A DNA stretch of 61,030 bases from Streptomyces sp. NBS 14/10 (GCF_002224125.1 NZ_NCSM01000050.1:1-61030), one strand, 5' to 3'. Shown: positions 1 to 8,859, numbered from the stretch's first letter. A program made the numbers and translations. Notes: a model not told the origin generated them from the letters alone.

Positions 1-434
1 CATTTCGCCTGTTCAAGCAGACGCTGGGCTGGACGAAGCCGCGGCTGCGGAGCTCGCAGGCGGCCGACCGCTGGACCTGGCTGGTGATCGTCGCGCACAC
101 CCAGCTCCGGCTCGCCCGTCCGCTCGCCGTCGACCTGCGGCGGCCTTGGGAGAAGGCGACCGAGCCGAACAAGCTCACGCCCGCTCGGGTCCGCCGAGGA
201 TTCCGGAACCTGTGGACGAAGGCCGGCTCTCCGGCCGATGCGCCGAGACTCTCTCGGCCCGGGCCCGGAAGGCCACGGGGCTCGAAGAACCACCGCCCGG
301 CCACCCGTCATGACGTGGGTCGCGTCCTCGCCACCGGCGAGGTCTACAGCCGTCCCGCCCACCACAAGAAGGGCACCAAACCCCGACGCACCAGCGGTCT
401 GGTGCTTGACAGTGAGGCAGCGAGCAGTGGGTGA
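1..434 (+). pseudogene. DDE transposase, 3' part, cut by window edge
   Basis: The reading frame is open from the left edge (frame starting at base 3) to a stop at 434. Residues such as DRWTWLVIVAHTQLRLARPL and the tail RPGPGRPRGSKNHRPATRHDVG match the C-terminal region of a putative transposase family common in Streptomyces (NF041680-like, from memory). The N-terminal part with the catalytic residues lies outside the window, so whether the gene is complete cannot be judged. The internal ATG at 84 is not a real start. Confidence 0.6.
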
Positions 435-464
435 TGTGACTGCAAGCGGCTTCGAGGGGGATCT

Positions 465-989
465 GTGGATCTTGGCTCTGTGATTATCGCGGTGGCAGGT
501 GTGGCCGGAACACTGGGGGGATCGTTCCTCACCCAACGCGCCTCCGAACGGGCAAAACGTCGCGAGATAGAGCTGCTTCGGGGCCAAGAGGAGGTTCGCG
601 AGAACCTGCTGCTCCGACGCACTTGCTACATGGAACTCAACCGGGATGCACGCCAGTTCACCACAGCGCTCAACCGCCATCTGCACATCATGCGGGAACG
701 CAGTGTCGAGGAGACCGACAGCGAGGCACTCGATGAGGCAAAAGGAGCCCATCGCGACAGATACTCCGAAGCGCAGATGATCGCCCCCGACGAGGTGCTC
801 GCATTCGCGAGTGAAGTCAATCAGGCCCTGAACAAGGTCTATGGCCAGGTCAAACGCCTTGAGCGACAAGAGTCCGAACCTGGGGAGACGGTGGCCACCG
901 CTGTCCAGGCCCAGGCAGAGATCTGGGACATGCTCCAAGCCATGAGGAGCGCAATGCGCCATGATCTCGGGGTGACCGCCCAAGAGTGA
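465..989 (+). CDS. hypothetical protein with N-terminal membrane segment
   Basis: A 174-aa protein. Residues 5-21 (VIIAVAGVAGTLGGSFL) form one hydrophobic segment, followed at once by a charged stretch (RASERAKRREIELLRGQEEV), the layout of a single-pass protein with a cytoplasmic coiled-coil-like helix. The rest is rich in E, R and A with no catalytic motif I recognise. Small proteins of this layout are common and unnamed in Streptomyces genomes. It stands alone between transposase debris and the crotonase gene. A start at 465 places the membrane segment directly at the N-terminus. Function unknown. Confidence 0.6.
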   Translation: MDLGSVIIAVAGVAGTLGGSFLTQRASERAKRREIELLRGQEEVRENLLLRRTCYMELNRDARQFTTALNRHLHIMRERSVEETDSEALDEAKGAHRDRYSEAQMIAPDEVLAFASEVNQALNKVYGQVKRLERQESEPGETVATAVQAQAEIWDMLQAMRSAMRHDLGVTAQE

Positions 990-1156
990 CGACGCGCCGA
1001 TGGATCGCACCACCCAACTGGCCGACATCGAAGCAGACGTTAAATCACAAGCTCAGTGCGTGTTTCCGAACCCGAATCGGAAGCTCAATGGCTTGATGGA
1101 GGGACAGGACGGCTGTGGGGCCGTTCAGCGACGTGTCATGTGCCCGCTTCCGGCAG

Positions 1157-1990
1157 TCAACGCGCGACGCTGCGCATCAGTCTCTCTAGGTCGCGTTCGC
1201 CGGCCGGTGTTTGTGCCCCGTTCTGCAGGCCCCCGCTGATCAGGTGCTGAGCGGCCGGCAGGCTGAACGTAGAAGCCCAAGCGTCGTTCTCACGGAGGAG
1301 TCCTTCCGTGAAGTCATCGGCAGGCAGCGAGTGCTTGGCTGCTTCGATGACACCGTCGGGCAGCGCGACGATGTTACGGGCGATACGGTCGACGTACTCG
1401 TCGAGCTCGTCGGCCGGCAGGGCCCGGTTGATCCATCCGTAGGACGCTGCGGTCTCGGCATCGAACAAGTCGGCCGTGAGGATCACTTCCAGTGCGCGGT
1501 TACGACCCACGCGGTCCCGGAGGTACTGCGTTCCGCCTCCGCCGGGGATGATGCCCATGAGTGCTTCGATCTGACCGATTCCAGCGGTCTCGATGGCGGC
1601 GAATGTCATGTCCGCTGCGGCCACGAATTCCGCTCCGCCTCCGCGGGCCTTCCCGGCGAGCTTCACGATGGTCACCTGGGGCTGATGGCGGATCAGCTCA
1701 CCGATCGCCTGGAACACGTTGACGTCCGCTGGCGCGGATGCGGCGAGTTCCTGGAGGACGTCCATCTCTTCCCCGATATGCATGTCCACGTGAGCAATGA
1801 AGAATTCCGGGTCGGCGCTCGAGAAGACGATCACGCGGACGGAAGAATCGTCCTTGAGGTCCGTCAGTACCGTCCGCAGCTCGCGCATCATCGTCGTTCC
1901 GAGCGCGTTCACCGGGGGATTGTCGAGGACGATCCGGGCGACGCCGTGTTCGCTGCTCACGCGCAGGGTCGAGTAGGCATCGTTCGTCAT
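1157..1990 (-). CDS. enoyl-CoA hydratase/isomerase (crotonase) family protein
   Basis: 277 aa, normal crotonase length. Visible family features are the N-terminal core ARIVLDNPPVNALG, the oxyanion-hole segment KARGGGAEFVAAADM (about 110-125), and the second motif IEALMGIIPGGGGTQYLRDR (about 140-160), which includes the Glu before the glycine run. Members hydrate or isomerise acyl-CoA thioesters, or act on related substrates; the substrate cannot be read from sequence. The ATG at 1990 is preceded by GGAGAACCTC. It is transcribed away from an HxlR regulator at 2097, and a palindrome between them is the likely control site. The family assignment is firm; the exact reaction is not. Confidence 0.88.
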   Translation of the reverse strand: MTNDAYSTLRVSSEHGVARIVLDNPPVNALGTTMMRELRTVLTDLKDDSSVRVIVFSSADPEFFIAHVDMHIGEEMDVLQELAASAPADVNVFQAIGELIRHQPQVTIVKLAGKARGGGAEFVAAADMTFAAIETAGIGQIEALMGIIPGGGGTQYLRDRVGRNRALEVILTADLFDAETAASYGWINRALPADELDEYVDRIARNIVALPDGVIEAAKHSLPADDFTEGLLRENDAWASTFSLPAAQHLISGGLQNGAQTPAGERDLERLMRSVAR

Positions 1991-2019
1991 GAGGTTCTCC
2001 GTTGGTTACCGCTGGGCAT

Positions 2020-2042
2020 GTAGGTTTGCAATGCATACCTAC
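2020..2042. promoter_or_regulatory. palindromic operator between crotonase and HxlR genes
   Basis: A 23-bp near-perfect inverted repeat centred on 2031, with outer arms GTAGGT and ACCTAC and inner arms TGCA and TGCA (10 of 11 positions pair). It lies about 30 bp from the crotonase start and 55 bp from the HxlR start. HxlR-family regulators commonly bind such sites beside their own gene, so this is the probable operator for both promoters (inference). Confidence 0.6.
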
Positions 2043-2096
2043 CGTCGGCGACGACGCCCAGATGGTCAAGAACGCACTTTGGGAGCACCTAGGATC

Positions 2097-2489
2097 ATGA
2101 AGGACACCGGTTTGCATGGCGTTGACCCCGAAACACGGACGGTTTTCCGGGCGGACTGCCCCAGTCGGCCGATCCTCGACCAGATAGCGGACAAGTGGTC
2201 GATGATGGTGATGGCGCTGCTGGAGCGGCCCACCCGGTTCAACGAACTGAAGCGAGGTCTGGAGGGCATCACGCAACGTGTCCTCACCCAGACACTGCGC
2301 CGTCTCGAGCGCAACGGCATGATTCAGCGCACGGTGCTGGCGACCTCACCGGTCGGCGTCGAGTACTCGCTCACACCACTGGGCGAGTCCCTGCGCGAGC
2401 CATTCGGCCAGCTCTACGACTGGACCGTCGAGCACAGCGGAGAGATCCAGAACTGCCAGCGGGCGTACGACACTAGAGCTGGCGCATAA
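2097..2489 (+). CDS. HxlR-family winged-helix transcriptional regulator
   Basis: 130 aa from the ATG at 2097. An upstream in-frame start at 1989 would run through the operator and is rejected. The family signature is clear: CPSRPILDQIADKWSMMVMALL, then RPTRFNELKRGLEGITQRVLTQTLRRLERNGMI, a winged helix, and the C-terminal TPLGESLREPFGQLYDW. One cysteine (C22) sits before helix 1, as in redox- or electrophile-sensing HxlR/YodB/HypR proteins; sensing is inference. It is divergent from the crotonase gene and probably represses it and itself through the palindrome at 2020-2042. Confidence 0.85.
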   Translation: MKDTGLHGVDPETRTVFRADCPSRPILDQIADKWSMMVMALLERPTRFNELKRGLEGITQRVLTQTLRRLERNGMIQRTVLATSPVGVEYSLTPLGESLREPFGQLYDWTVEHSGEIQNCQRAYDTRAGA

Positions 2490-2579
2490 CCGCCTGTTCA
2501 ATGATGTCGATGTGCAGGTGAAGCGTAGTGGCATGGACGAACAGGGCTCAGCTGGCCTGTGTCGGCTTTCTTGTCCAGC

Positions 2580-2981
2580 TGGGGTGGCGCCCTTCCGGGC
2601 CAGGCGCCTGGCCATGAGGGTGATGGCGGCCCAAGTGATCAGGGCCTCGGAGTGCTGGATGAGCCGTTCGTAGTCCCTCGCGTGGCGGCGTGCGTGCATC
2701 ATCCAGGCGAGCGACCTTTCAACGACCCAGCGGCGGGGCAGCACGACGAAGCCGGAGGCGTCCTTGGGACGGCTGACGGGCTTGATCGTGAGGTTGAGGT
2801 GCTGTTTTGCCCAGTCGACGAGCTTCCCGGCGTAGGCGGAGTCGGCCCAGACAATCGTGATCTCGGGGTGCATCAGGCGCAGGCGGAAGAGGACTTCCTT
2901 GGCTGCTGCGGCATCGTGCAAGTCGGCAGGAGTGACCATGACCATGAGGGGAAGTCCGCGGGTGTCGACGACTAGGCCCAT
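2580..2981 (-). pseudogene. IS5-family transposase, C-terminal fragment
   Basis: About 134 codons read MGLVVDTRGLPLMVMVTPAD through WADSAYAGKL (second catalytic Asp region) and RRWVVERSLAWMMHARRHAR (catalytic Glu region). This is the C-terminal half of an IS5-type DDE transposase. The frame continues past both ends into unrelated sequence, and the N-terminal half is missing: at 2981 it abuts a fragment of a different IS family. It is a decayed insertion with no intact gene. Confidence 0.75.
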
Positions 2982-3117
2982 CCTCCGCACATGACCGGTT
3001 CGGATGAACTGATGATGCGGCCGGTACCTGGGTGGGTGCTGCTCGTTGAGTGTGACGTGCCGATATCTCGTTCGCGGCGTTCCCGGGTCCAGCGTCCCCG
3101 TATAACGGTGGAGTTGA

Positions 3118-3422
3118 CTCTCGTGGTGGAGAGGCGTCTGGGCGCTCTGCCTGCCTCTGCCGAGTTTCTGCGCCGACTGGACGTGGCCGGGATCATCGAC
3201 GAGCTGTGCCCGATCCGCGATGTGGCGCACGTGACCCACGGGCAGGTCATCGAGGTGCTGGTCGCCAATCGCCTGGCGGTGCCCACCTCGATGGTGCGGG
3301 TCGGTGACTGGGCACGGGTCTGGGCGGTGGAGGAGGTCTTCGGGGTCGATCCCGGCTTCCTCAACGACGACCGGCTCGCCCGCGCGCTGGATGCCATCGC
3401 CCCGCAGCTGGAGCAGTCTTGA
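3118..3422 (+). pseudogene. IS1634-family transposase, N-terminal fragment
   Basis: The frame contains LPASAEFLRRLDVAGIIDEL, HVTHGQVIEVLVANRLAVP and GDWARVWAVEEVFGVDPGFL, the DUF4277-type N-terminal domain of IS1634-like transposases. A stop occurs at 3422, long before the catalytic region, and a 12-bp inverted repeat follows at 3419-3450. Only about 100 residues of a normal 450-600-aa protein remain. It was inserted next to, and facing away from, the IS5 fragment at 2580-2981. Confidence 0.7.
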
Positions 3423-3450
3423 TCGCCAGCACGGACGCGCTGGCGATCAA
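3419..3450. other. 12-bp inverted repeat (hairpin)
   Basis: TTGATCGCCAGC (3419-3430) and GCTGGCGATCAA (3439-3450) are perfect inverted arms around an 8-nt loop. It lies at the 3' end of the IS1634 fragment and overlaps the repeat at 3445-3469. It could form an RNA hairpin or be IS-derived; there is no U-tract, so a terminator role is uncertain. Confidence 0.4.
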
Positions 3451-3469
3451 GAACTACAGCTGCCGTGAC
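3445..3469 (+). repeat. 25-bp repeat, left copy (inverted partner at 6300-6324)
   Basis: The 25 bases starting GATCAAGAACTACAGCTGCC recur on the opposite strand at 6300-6324 with 24 of 25 identical. The two inverted copies enclose the low-GC amidohydrolase gene and adjoining debris. This could be the scar of two IS copies in a composite arrangement. Confidence 0.6.
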
Positions 3470-3522
3470 CGTGCACGACATATTCCCGGCCACGGCCCCG
3501 AGTATCGCGGCTACCGGCTTGA

Positions 3523-5271
3523 TCAGGAAGCGTCGTAATAGCCTCCGAAATATTTCACGGGTGACCATGCCGGCATTACTTCCGGGAGTTCGGGAGCCAG
3601 GTCCCGATATTCGCCGTCACCGAATACTACGCGGCCGTCTACAACGGTTAGTACGGAGGAGATGCCTCTGATCTCATCATCTGGTACGGAAAAATAATCC
3701 GCGTTGAGCACGGCGAAGTCGGCTAGGTTGCCCGGTGCTATTCTGCCTTTTTCGTGTTCGCTGTTTTCGAACCAGGCGGCACCCAGGGTAAAGAGCTTCA
3801 ATGCTTCTGCTCGGCTCAGGCGGTTGTCGCTGCCCAACACCTCCGAGCCTGACACGGATTTGCCGGTAACGGCCCAGCTAATGGTTGTCCAGGGATGATA
3901 CGAGGATGCCCTGTATCCGTCAGTGGTCAGAGCGACCGGGATACCACTTTGCAGCAGAAGGCGGAAGGGCGGCGTCTGCAAGGCCTTTTCTCTGCTGTAG
4001 GTCTTTACAAAGCTGTCGCCGTGCACGGCCATTTTGCCATCCAAGGCCACGGCTCCGCCGAGCTTCCTAACCCGCGCTATGTTTTCCGGGCTGATGGTTT
4101 CGGCATGCTCAATGGACCAGCGCAAGCCATCAAGCGGCGTCTGCTGATTTACTTTCTCCAAGGCATCCAGGAAGGGAGTAATGTTCTCGTTGTAACTGAG
4201 GTGTACCCGGAAGGGAATCCTTCGCTTTACGAGCTTCGCGAAATCTTCCTCTACCTTCGAACGCATCAACTCCGGATCGATGATGATCGCCGGCTGATCA
4301 AAATCTTCGTGATCGTGCAGCTCAGGCCCGAGAGCCTCCCCGTAGCCTTCGTATTCATGACCGTGCAGCCACCTCGGATGCAGGTTTTGACCGGGACTGA
4401 TTGGGGCCTTTTTGGTTATGGTCTCAATTGCGTCGTCTACATTTATTTCGAAGCCGCTGCTCGTGATCGCAATCTGTATGTCAATAAAGGGAAGCCGAAC
4501 CCTCAGGAGGTCATCCCTGATCAATGCGCCAACAATATTGTGGCCCTCCGGATAAGGTTCTGAGCTCGCGCAGTCTATGACGGAGGTTACGCCGAAGCGA
4601 TTCAGATCCCTGATTGCCTGGCCCAGTGAGTTCACTTGCTCTTCGAAGCCCGGTGTAGGAAGCATGGCTTCGATGGTGATGAAGTTAAAGGTATTGCCGT
4701 ATACGACTCCCGTATAGCGGCCATCCTGGTCCTTCTCCAAGACCATCCCGGGCAAGTCCGGAAAGGCAGAGGTGCCTATCCCCAGCTGTTCCATGGCCTG
4801 AGCGTTCATGAAGGCCTGGTTGTAGGCGTATTGCACGTGAAGAGGCCGGTTGGGCACAGCCCTTTCGAGCTCTTCCATGGTAGGAAGTCTGTCCTCTTCG
4901 AACTGATGGGGCGACCAGCCGCCAGACACCCTTACCCACTGACCTTCCGGCGTCCTCTCGGCCTGCTCGTGCAGCATTTCTAGTGCCCGTGCCAGAGTAG
5001 GGACGCCATCCCATCTTGTTTCGTAATTATAGAATTTGCTATTTAGCAGGTGCAGATGCGCGTCTTCCAGGCCTGGTATCAACCGCAGACCGCCGGCGTC
5101 AATCACCTTTGTATCTTGGCCCTTTAGGGCAAGGATCTCAGCATCGTTGCCAACAGCGTAAATCCTCCCCCGCTTCACAGCTAGCGCAGCCGCCTCCGGC
5201 TGTGCCAAATTCTGCGTGGTAATTCTTGCGTTATGAACGATTAGATCGGCACCCACAAATGTGTCCTGCAT
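3523..5271 (-). CDS. amidohydrolase family protein (YtcJ-like)
   Basis: 582 aa, full length for YtcJ-type metal-dependent amidohydrolases. The N-terminal half has ADLIVHNARITTQNL, VIDAGGLRLIPGLEDAHLHL (metal-binding HxH-type motif, here DAHLH) and later WSIEHAETISPENI, VALTTDGYRASSYHP and the C-terminal RIAPGNLADFAVLNADYFSV strand. Such enzymes hydrolyse amide or related bonds in small molecules; the substrate is unknown. The ATG at 5271 follows a strong GAGGAGG ribosome site. Base composition is strikingly lower than its neighbours: three 60-base lines counted by hand gave 57, 45 and 45% GC, which points to acquisition from a lower-GC donor. It is bracketed by inverted 25-bp repeats. Confidence 0.87.
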   Translation of the reverse strand: MQDTFVGADLIVHNARITTQNLAQPEAAALAVKRGRIYAVGNDAEILALKGQDTKVIDAGGLRLIPGLEDAHLHLLNSKFYNYETRWDGVPTLARALEMLHEQAERTPEGQWVRVSGGWSPHQFEEDRLPTMEELERAVPNRPLHVQYAYNQAFMNAQAMEQLGIGTSAFPDLPGMVLEKDQDGRYTGVVYGNTFNFITIEAMLPTPGFEEQVNSLGQAIRDLNRFGVTSVIDCASSEPYPEGHNIVGALIRDDLLRVRLPFIDIQIAITSSGFEINVDDAIETITKKAPISPGQNLHPRWLHGHEYEGYGEALGPELHDHEDFDQPAIIIDPELMRSKVEEDFAKLVKRRIPFRVHLSYNENITPFLDALEKVNQQTPLDGLRWSIEHAETISPENIARVRKLGGAVALDGKMAVHGDSFVKTYSREKALQTPPFRLLLQSGIPVALTTDGYRASSYHPWTTISWAVTGKSVSGSEVLGSDNRLSRAEALKLFTLGAAWFENSEHEKGRIAPGNLADFAVLNADYFSVPDDEIRGISSVLTVVDGRVVFGDGEYRDLAPELPEVMPAWSPVKYFGGYYDAS

Positions 5272-5700
5272 CTTCCCTGCCTCCTCTGGTCATTGGTCTG
5301 CTGGCATGCTGCGATAGCAACGAGCGGCTTAGCAGGTCCGTCCCCGGCCCGGCAAGCCCGACGAACTGGCCCGTCGAGGCCGGGTCGACGGGCCAACTGC
5401 CAACGATCGCGAACGGTGGCCAAACGCCTGTGACCGCACAGGCTGCCGGCCTCGTCCAACACGAGTGTGCTGCCCGGGTTGTTGGCGAGCGTGAAGTCCG
5501 CCGTGGCCGCGTAGCTGCTGCCGCACGGCGTCGGAATGATCGCGACGCCGGTGACGGACAAGTTCCAGCTCGCAGCGCCATAACCGGCAGTGTTCGCCGT
5601 GCCGCGGAGATACGCCCCGTTCGGGCATGGCACTGCGAACCTGATGAAGGCGGACGCCAGGGTTGGCTTCCTTCGTCACCGGCGTTCCTTCCCCCTTGAG
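5272..5700 (-). other. gene-poor stretch with an unrecognised ORF remnant
   Basis: Minus-strand frame 5241-5690 reads LASAFIRFAVPCPNGAYLRG followed by a serine/glycine-rich stretch and two cysteines, resembling part of a secreted beta-rich protein. It is blocked by a stop just upstream, lacks a plausible start and overlaps the amidohydrolase start. I cannot assign a family, so I treat it as debris. Confidence 0.25.
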
Positions 5701-5711
5701 CGGCGTGATAC

Positions 5712-5760
5712 GTGACATATCAACTAGCGTCAACCGTAGCAGATAGCCTTGACATGTCAA
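5712..5760. promoter_or_regulatory. two TTGA-N4-TCAA-type boxes
   Basis: GTGACATATCAA (5712-5723, one mismatch) and TTGACATGTCAA (5749-5760, exact and fully palindromic). They belong to the motif found throughout the window. No intact gene starts nearby, so these are orphan sites left after rearrangement. Confidence 0.45.
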
Positions 5761-5854
5761 CTACCTCTACGGCGCCGGTCATGACCCGGATCGGGATCAT
5801 CCTTGGCAGCACCCACCCCAGGGGCCCGGGAGTGTTCCGGGAATGTCCCCATAG

Positions 5855-6067
5855 TTATGGGATGCCGTAGAGGGTGAGTACGGCTGTTGGTGTGGTGTGA
5901 GCGCGGCGTGCGCTGGCGGTGTTGGCCCAGCCGGCGAGACGGAAGGCGCTACGGATGATGTCGCGGAGGGCGGCCATGACGGCGGGGGCGTTGCGGATGC
6001 GGGTCTGGCTGGCGTCTTCGTCGAAGGTGACGTCTCGGATCCAATGCACGCTGTTCTCGATGCGTCA
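5855..6067 (-). pseudogene. ISAs1-family transposase, C-terminal fragment
   Basis: About 70 residues: RIENSVHWIRDVTFDEDASQ, then MAALRDIIRSAFRLAGWANTAS and a normal stop. This is the typical ISAs1 C-terminus (HWxRDVTFxEDAS, with the catalytic Glu of the DDE triad). An in-frame TGA directly precedes the fragment and the rest of the gene is absent; it is joined to an unrelated HTH fragment. Confidence 0.7.
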
Positions 6068-6304
6068 AGCAGGCTGCGCCGGTGTGTGGTCGTCGAGTTC
6101 GTCGGCAAAGCGGGGGTGGACGCGAGTGGTGCGTCCTCGCGCCTTGGCGAGGCGTGCTTCGAGCCGGCTGATCGTTTCGCGTGTGGCGTAGAGGATCCAG
6201 TGGTGCGGGTGGCGCGTCTCCTGGCGCCCAGTCAGGAGTCCGTCGCCCAGCCACTTGCGGACGGTTCCGATGGTGCAACCGAGGTGGGCGGCGAGGTCAG
6301 TCAC
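6065..6304 (-). pseudogene. helix-turn-helix fragment, MerR/excisionase-like
   Basis: 79 residues beginning MTDLAAHLGCTIGTVRKWLG and DGLLTGRQETRHPHHWILYA, a HTH_17/MerR-like DNA-binding layout similar to domains appended to recombinases, followed by a helical RLEARLAKARGRTTR segment. It starts exactly at the right-hand 25-bp repeat and ends at the ISAs1 fragment, so it is probably part of a disrupted mobile gene. The family is uncertain. Confidence 0.4.
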
Positions 6305-6324
6305 GGCAGCTGTAGCTCTTGATC
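6300..6324 (-). repeat. 25-bp repeat, right copy (inverted partner at 3445-3469)
   Basis: The minus strand reads GATCAAGAGCTACAGCTGCC and onward, 24 of 25 identical to 3445-3469. It defines the right limit of the segment that holds the low-GC amidohydrolase. Confidence 0.6.
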
Positions 6325-6504
6325 ATGCTGGCCTTGTCGCGTCGTCGCGGCCGCGGTGATGTTGTTCCAGCGGCGGTGTGTCTCGGCTGCCCGGTGCTGG
6401 TGTGCGCGGCGCCAGGCGGACCAGTGCAGCAGGTGATCGCGGTCGCGGCGGGGCGAGGGCAGGACGGTGGCCCGCAGCACGCGGACAACCGCCCGGGGTT
6501 GCAC
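6301..6504 (-). pseudogene. IS701/IS4-type transposase, C-terminal fragment
   Basis: Residues such as AVVRVLRATVLPSPRR, HLLHWSAWRRAHQHRAAETH and RRWNN match the C-terminal tail of IS701-like transposases (LHWSRWRRxHQxRA). Only about 67 codons remain. It interrupts a duplicated copy of a GNAT gene start at 6563-6640. Confidence 0.6.
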
Positions 6505-6562
6505 TGCTTCCGCAGCCTAGGAAGATCGGCACAGCGCAGACTTGAACCACAGCGACGTCCGC

Positions 6563-6640
6563 GGGCCTCGTAACGCTTTGCTTCGGGCACGTCGCTCATT
6601 TCGACCGTCATGTGCCCTCCTCTTGGGTCCGATCCCGCTC
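6563..6640 (-). pseudogene. decayed duplicate of the GNAT gene start (cf. 20276)
   Basis: Minus strand 6611-6563 encodes MTVEMSDVPEAKRYEAR, almost identical to the first 17 residues of the intact GNAT gene at 19968-20276. Similarity extends about 30 bp upstream through the ribosome-binding site. The rest of the gene is replaced by IS701-type sequence. It is the 5' stub of a second, lost copy. Confidence 0.6.
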
Positions 6641-6706
6641 CGCAGGCGAGCTCGCGTCGCGCACACGCCCCCGGCGACCGGCCTGCCGCCAGCACCCCGC
6701 CTTCAG

Positions 6707-6847
6707 GCGGTATGGCTGATCGCCGCAGCCATGTTCGGCGCCGGGATCACGAGCGATGTCTTCGGCGTGCTGTGGGCCACCACCATCCAGCGGGAGATCC
6801 CGGAGCGGGCGCTGTCCCGCATCAGTTCTTACGACCGGTTCGGCGCC
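6707..6847 (+). pseudogene. MFS transporter, internal/C-terminal fragment
   Basis: About 47 residues: AVWLIAAAMFGAGITSDVFG and VLWATTIQREIPERALSRIS. The membrane helix followed by TIQREIPExxLSRxxSYD is characteristic of MFS efflux proteins of the macrolide/enterobactin exporter type. No start and no remaining helices are present; it is joined to the GNAT stub on the left and reads into noncoding frame on the right. Confidence 0.5.
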
Positions 6848-7132
6848 GCCCTACTCTCGCCGCAGGGACACACCCTGCGCACGGCGGCTGAGGCGTCTTC
6901 CACCGCGGCAGTTTCCTCGGATGTGGAGCATCCGGTGGGCGAGGAAACAGCGGGCTGAGGCGTACCCGGGCGATTCCGGGCTGCCCAGGCCGTCACGAAC
7001 CCGAGCCACATTGACCGTCAGTCGCGGCGGTGGCGCCTGGCCCGTGCGATGCGCGAGCTCGGCCGATGCACATTCCATGCCCCGGACCCGGTGGCCAGGC
7101 CAACCCGATCGAGACAAACGTTCCTGGAACTC

Positions 7133-7350
7133 GTCTGCGTACTCACCCGGGGTGAGCGTGACAACGGCCTGCGGCTTCGAGCCCTCGATGACCGGCGGCA
7201 CCGACTGAGCCTCGCCGAAGCGGGCGGCCGAGCGGCCGGAGAGGCGGCAGGTGGCGCTGCCGGTTTTGGCGATCGTGAGCAGCATGTGGTTCACGGGGTC
7301 GGGGCGGCCTTGGTGGTGGAGCCCCCGCAGGTGACGGTCTCGTCCCCGGG
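7133..7350 (-). pseudogene. DUF4232-type secreted protein, frameshifted remnant
   Basis: The core DPVNHMLLTIAKTGSATCRL followed by RFGEAQSVPPVIEGSKPQAVVTL resembles DUF4232 domains of secreted actinobacterial proteins. The upstream segment TVTCGGSTTKAAPTP is in another frame, indicating a frameshift near 7300, and the frame is lost again after 7133. Signal peptide and C-terminus are missing. Confidence 0.5.
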
Positions 7351-7379
7351 CGCCGCGGCTCAACAGCGCTCGGCCGGGC

Positions 7380-8097
7380 TCATCGGCGTGGTTCCCAACG
7401 AAAGAGGCGGGAGGCTAGCCCGACGGCGACGACGACCCAGCTCAGTGTGGGGACCAGCAGGATCAGGGAGTCCGCGACGGGTACGTTGCCCTCCCAGGCA
7501 TTGACGACCAGTTCGGTGGCGGCGCCACCGGGAAGCAGCCCCTTGAGCAGGGCGAGATTTTCAGTGCCGGTCATGCCTACCCAGCTGGCGACCGCGATCA
7601 CCGACAGGCTGACGGGTAGCGTGGTCACCTGAGCGTGCTCCGGCGTTCGTGAGCCCCGCCGTGGCGAGTGCCAGGCCGACCATCGTGGCCAGCGTGGCCA
7701 GGACTGCAGCCGCGAGGAGCGGGACCTGGGACGGTTCGGTGGCGACCACGCCCAGCACGATCAGGATCCCGACCACCTGGACCAGCGCGATGACCGTGAC
7801 CGGCAAGAGCAGCCCTGCGAGGATGTCGACATCGCCGGCGGCGGTGGAGCGCAGCCGTTTGAGGAAGAGGTTCTGCCGACGCGAGGCCAGCGTAGTCACG
7901 GCCGTGGTGTAGAGCCCGAAGGCCATCACGGTGAACATCACGATCGCCGCGATGTAGCCGAGGCCGGCCACATCCTCGAAGACCTCGTGCCGGTAGACGA
8001 AGAACGCACTGATGGCGACCGGCACGATAAGACCGGTGACCAGAACCAGCCGGTTCCGGAAGATCTGGATCAGCTCACTGCGAGCGATCACGAACAT
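7380..8097 (-). pseudogene. ABC-2 type transporter permease, single frameshift
   Basis: Residues 1-150 (MFVIARSELIQIFRNRLVLV, with several hydrophobic segments and TTLASRRQNLFLKRLRSTAA) are an ABC-2 permease of the drug-export type. The frame breaks near 7640, and the adjacent frame continues with EHAQVTTLPVSLSVIAVASW to a natural C-terminus FRWEPRR at 7380. A one-base deletion explains it. Together the halves make a normal permease of about 240 aa. It lies downstream of an ABC ATPase remnant on the same strand, the usual ATPase-permease order. Confidence 0.7.
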
Positions 8098-8133
8098 GGA
8101 GTTGGGTCCCTTCGTGGCAAAGCGTTGGTGGGT

Positions 8134-8800
8134 TCAGCCGCCGGTGATGGCGCGGAAGACATCGTCGAGGCGGGTCGGACCGGCCTGCAGTTCCCGGAAG
8201 TCCACCCCGGCGTCGTGAGCCCAGCCCAGCAGGCGGTGGAGGTCCTCCTGCAGGCTGAAGGTCTCCACACGAAAGGCCCCGTCCGCGTGCACAGCTCCCA
8301 TTGGCGGCTCGGGAGCACCGGCCGGAAGAGCGAAGGTGATCATCGATGGCAGGGTCTGCGTCAACTCCACGACGGTCCCCTCACGGTGGAAGGTCCCCTG
8401 GTGCATGAGCCCGATACGATCGGCCCGTTGCTGCGCCTCCTCCAGGTAGTGAGTGGTGAGCACGACCGTGGATCCCCCGTCGCGCAGCCTGTCCACGGCG
8501 GCCCAGAGCGCGTCGCGGGACTGGATATCCAGGCCGGTCGTCGGCTCGTCCAAGATGACCAGCTCGGGCCCGCCGTACACGGCGGTGGCAAAGTCCAGAC
8601 GACGTTTCCCCAGATCGAAGCAGCGCAGGGCCAGAAGGTAAGCGCGCAGGCACTCCGGGACCCCCGGCAAGGCCGCTCCGATGCCGGCTTGGCGCGCTCC
8701 CTCCGTGAAGTCGTACTGGCTCGACACGCGCGCGAGGCTGAGACGCACCCGCGCCCCCGCCTCGCAAGGCAGGCGGAGAGCTGGGCACAGTGGTTTGCGC
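8134..8800 (-). pseudogene. ABC transporter ATP-binding protein, 5' part destroyed
   Basis: The C-terminal two thirds are clear: RRLDFATAVYGGPELVILDE (Walker B), PTTGLDIQSRDALWAAVDRL, VVLTTHYLEEAQQRADRIGL (H-loop) and a C-terminal domain. There is no Walker A, and the LSGGQ signature is replaced by CFDLGKRRL. Other frames upstream show a scrambled Q-loop region, so at least two frameshifts or a deletion removed the N-terminus. It could not bind ATP normally. Partner of the permease remnant at 7380-8097. Confidence 0.7.
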
Positions 8801-8859
8801 CAGCGCTCGTCAGGTCGCTGAGGTCGTGAAACTGGACCTCGATGAGGACGGCGGCTGTC

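Noticed and set aside
8134..8800. Functional ABC ATPase
   Set aside because: No Walker A and no LSGGQ signature.
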